A DNA stretch of 46,644 nt from Thiocapsa sp. KS1 (lineage in GTDB: Bacteria; Pseudomonadota; Gammaproteobacteria; Chromatiales; Chromatiaceae), in NCBI RefSeq assembly GCF_001499735.1, contig NZ_LN848257.1, forward strand, positions 1,430,938-1,477,581. Direction: 5' to 3'. The notes beneath the pieces are model-generated. The model ran no database searches, was not told where the DNA came from, and was given only the letters and a program-made list of their open reading frames with translations. Position numbers and translations under genes: made by a program. This document shows, piece after piece, positions 46,301 through 46,644 of the stretch (position 1 is the first letter of the stretch; the number at the start of each line of letters is the position of its first letter).

Positions 46301-46600
46301 CGGGTCCGCGTCTTCGTCGCCACTCTGGTCGACGGAGTCGCCACTGCTCGACACAACGTCGCCACCACACTCTCGGGCAGCCCGCTGTATTTGCGCCTGG
46401 CCCGGCAAGGCAATCTCTGGACGCCGAAGTACTCGACCGACGGCGCGAGCTGGCAGACTCTCGCTGCCTTCAGCCACGTCATGAACGTAAGCGCGATCGG
46501 CATCTTTGCGGGCAATTCCGCGAGCGCCGGCAGCGCGGTGCCCGCGCATACCGCGCTGGTCGACCGCTTCATCAACACAGCTGCACCGAGCATACCCTAG
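40388..46600 (+). CDS. Giant secreted multidomain adhesin-like protein
   Basis: 2070 residues from ATG 40388 (TGAGG six bases upstream; ATGs at 40331 and 40376 lack this). Signal: LSLLWLFAMAFAGSVTA. Domains by residue: LamG 37-264; PKD 270-355 and 358-438; unassigned domain 441-608 (RGFPWDQ, NGDWTSPINY, IPTMYKKDGNP, WYPLDIRYTVIAV); Fn3-like 618-711; a beta-sandwich resembling DUF1349/LamG 716-915; Ig-like 921-1006; another beta domain 1011-1108; a LamG-like domain 1114-1321; three H-lectin-like units 1333-1613; HYR-like 1617-1688 and 1691-1768; cadherin/Big-like 1773-1865; and a second copy of the 716-915 sandwich at 1869-2070. It ends IPTMYK-free at TAAPSIP with no LPXTG, PEP-CTERM or autotransporter barrel, so it is probably released or held by glycan binding. 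Its N-terminal half is paralogous to the 27358-29400 protein. Confidence 0.9.
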   Translation: MHKKPSPTRPQPPRGLSLLWLFAMAFAGSVTAQTLPTPVAYWFLDESAGVTAADQIGGNDLALTGSAQWQPASGYVDGALALDGKGGYATRTDAQLGAGIPGKLGTQTRDFTLSAWIYPTSLTDRNPILVKQAAPERGLMWSAGTPDGTGRLAVEVYKNNDATAGKTELRSSVPLSVGVWQHVAVTYRFVADGTSVLTLYINGTQVAKTSSAVGPVRANDRPLDLGRYTWNTYQRFFNGRLDEIQIFNTALTATQIQAVIDEANIQATNVPPVAVIGATPQSGDAPLTVNFDASASSDSDGTLFSYDWDFGDGMTSTEIAPSHLYLTPGAYLATLRVTDNLGKAGTAERTIRATDPLNIRPVARFTALWNGVTVTLDASTSSDADGTVVAYEWDLGDGTVKSGATIQHGYARPGTFNVSLTVTDDSGGVGTVTKPVTFVAPELKVFEINRLVTKKDRGFPWDQPPAAAANGDWTSPINYAEGTLQMRAEIRAQPVAQAMKLQFCMWQYNLTLETCSSTKDVSGTPGTVVTWSSYIPTMYKKDGNPMDWANPRQRYGLSIKNNAGLPVSDFSGWNWNGENPDAWYPLDIRYTVIAVPPGRTFSGWTSDVLNAAPGYVSDTTPPGLGPVSVSAGQTSAVLAWTTTEPATATVLYGPTSAYGMGEATSPQLTTTHSVTLSGLTAGTTYHYRVQAFDATGNSSASGDLTFSTQSANASAIVSDDFRRATLDTGVWTFVNPLGDATLALNGAQAVIAVPGGIAHDIWTAGNFAPRLMQSAPDRDFEVEVKFDSPVTRRFQIQGLVVEESPGRFVRFDVHHDGSQVRIFAATVINGIATTRHNVATAPMSSPVYLRLARQGNVWTPRYSTDGTNWQTLAGFTQAMTVTGVGIFGANTANAGSPVPAHTLLVDHFFNTASPILPGPGAPSITTQPSDLSVVEGAPATFSVTAAGNAPLVYQWSRDGVPISGATSATYTIPVTTRADNGARFVVTIANSAGSVASRAALLNLGSGGAPVIDIWYGPNQAFGALGVPQWAINVLGNVSDTDGLGQVTYSLNGGPARTLSVGPFRRLEAPGDFNVEIPFTSLIPGANLIEIRAADSLGNQSVETVTVQYTPGNVWPLGYAIDWATAGDLQDVAQVVDGDWGIVGGALRPIQRGYDRLVAVGDLAWTDYEVTVPITIHGFDAKGFVKPNAKPALGVMLKWPGHTNWTGSQPAWGYYPSGGGAWYEFEQNGSGSLGLTDFETLHAVDPLNRVLSTNVTYIWKVRVQSLIGGSTRYSVKVWRTGDPEPTGWELVATDANDVEGGSLLLVAHYVDASFGNISIEPVTPDPGELPPPPVLHHEVANGVGANWQTVTLPYSYTNPVVVASVQYPNATAKPVVAQVRNATGKQFELRVQNPSNQALTDTYSVHYTVVEAGVYTQAQHGITMEAVKFTSSNTNYKGAWWQQEARTYANNYIAPVVLGQVMSTNDPRWSSFWARGDTKDFAPNPTKLSASKHVGEDTIKTRANELVGYLVIESGSGTVDGVGYHAGVSTASIQGIGNAPPYSVPYQIGVPASTAVVTSAGMKITDGGWPVLFGTNPLANGALSLAIDEDQITDAERSHGSEQVAYLVLGGASDLGAPIVTPPADIIAEATGLLSSPAIGQATSSDGSPVTNDAPSAGFPLGTTVVTWSATNLAGLTGTAQQQVTLVDTTRPQITAPADVVAQATGVLTAVALGQATATDLFGPVSIANNAPSGGFPIGTTVVTWTATDANGNSSGATQSVTVVDGGGGVNQAPAAANDNATVAQGGTVTINVLSNDSDPDGSLNPASLTTKSSPLYGTLANNGAGVLTYTHDGSATTSDSFTYSVKDDQGAESNIATVSISVDSQPAIVSDNFNQGTLDTGVWTFVNPLGDATLALNGAQAVIAVPGGTAHDIWTAGNFAPRLMQSAPDRDFEVEVKFDSPVTQRFQIQGLVVEESPGRFVRFDVHHDGTRVRVFVATLVDGVATARHNVATTLSGSPLYLRLARQGNLWTPKYSTDGASWQTLAAFSHVMNVSAIGIFAGNSASAGSAVPAHTALVDRFINTAAPSIP
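42561..42834 (+). repeat. Intragenic direct repeat, copy A
   Basis: 274 bp encoding the first half of the sandwich domain at residues 716-915. It differs from copy B (46020-46293) at about five positions by eye. Identity ends sharply at both edges although the domain homology goes on. Confidence 0.93.
46020..46293 (+). repeat. Intragenic direct repeat, copy B
   Basis: Second copy, 3459 bp downstream of copy A (an exact multiple of three, so in frame). The differences I see are T/C, C/G, T/C, G/C and G/A. Confidence 0.93.
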
Positions 46601-46644
46601 CCTGGTATGCCCAGCATTGAGAACAGCTCAGGCGATTTCCGGGT

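Noticed and set aside
21227-46600. The whole surface locus as a recent foreign island
   Set aside because: No integrase, transposase, tRNA, flanking direct repeat or marked composition change is visible; only a few intergenic stretches are AT-rich.
1-46644. CRISPR arrays, tRNA or rRNA genes, insertion sequences
   Set aside because: I found no regularly spaced repeats, cloverleaf-type sequences, rRNA signatures or transposase motifs by eye; a dedicated scan (tRNAscan-SE, CRISPRCasFinder, ISfinder) would settle it.

Overview
The window is GC-rich, densely coded DNA that most likely comes from a purple sulfur bacterium of the Chromatiaceae (Thiocapsa/Allochromatium-like). The clearest marker is a flavocytochrome c sulfide dehydrogenase pair (fccA and an interrupted fccB) that closely resembles the Allochromatium vinosum proteins as I remember them. 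It sits near a complete oxygen-independent ubiquinone set (ubiU, ubiV, ubiT). The genus is an inference; no rRNA or tRNA gene is present to settle it.

Layout. 1-4565 (minus): the 3'-truncated end of an RND efflux permease gene and its periplasmic adaptor. 5081-7703 (plus): a membrane-anchored dynamin-like GTPase and quinolinate synthase NadA. 7955-11687 (plus): a sulfide-oxidation/electron-transfer cluster with a NapC/NirT-type tetraheme cytochrome, an exported ankyrin-repeat protein, diheme FccA and Tat-exported FccB. The fccB frame is broken by one missing G inside its FAD-binding glycine motif. A GNRA-loop terminator follows. 11862-15719 (minus): a 1285-residue FAD-linked oxidase/iron-sulfur/CCG-domain protein (DUF3683 type). 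16026-19787: a TIGR01212 radical SAM protein, UbiU and UbiV on plus and UbiT on minus. FNR/CRP-type boxes are correctly placed for activation before both the yhcC-ubiUV unit and ubiT. The convergent ubiV/ubiT gap carries a REP-like palindromic element. 19889-20788 (minus): a lytic transglycosylase.

From 21227 to 46600 the window is a cell-surface glycan and adhesin locus. It encodes an exported protein of three H-type-lectin-like repeats, an ExeA/XrtA-type ATPase fused to an OmpA peptidoglycan-binding domain, a glycine-rich protein with an IPTL-CTERM-like tail and two glycosyltransferases. It also encodes an LhgO-like FAD oxidase, three tandem class-I (C-type) methyltransferases, an NAD-dependent epimerase, glucose-1-phosphate cytidylyltransferase and an ABC exporter. 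Two secreted LamG-PKD-PKD proteins complete it, one of 680 and one of 2070 residues. Together these suggest synthesis of a C-methylated, CDP-activated branched or deoxy sugar, its assembly onto a surface glycan and export. Large carbohydrate-binding secreted proteins are encoded alongside.

Most unusual points: (i) a roughly 170-residue C-terminal domain, which I cannot assign to a family, shared by the two LamG-PKD-PKD proteins; (ii) a three-unit lectin-like module shared by the 385-residue protein and the giant protein; (iii) the ATPase-OmpA fusion; (iv) a 274-bp, about 98% identical repeat inside the giant gene that looks like recent gene conversion; (v) the fccB frameshift; (vi) the paired FNR-type promoters of the anaerobic ubiquinone genes.
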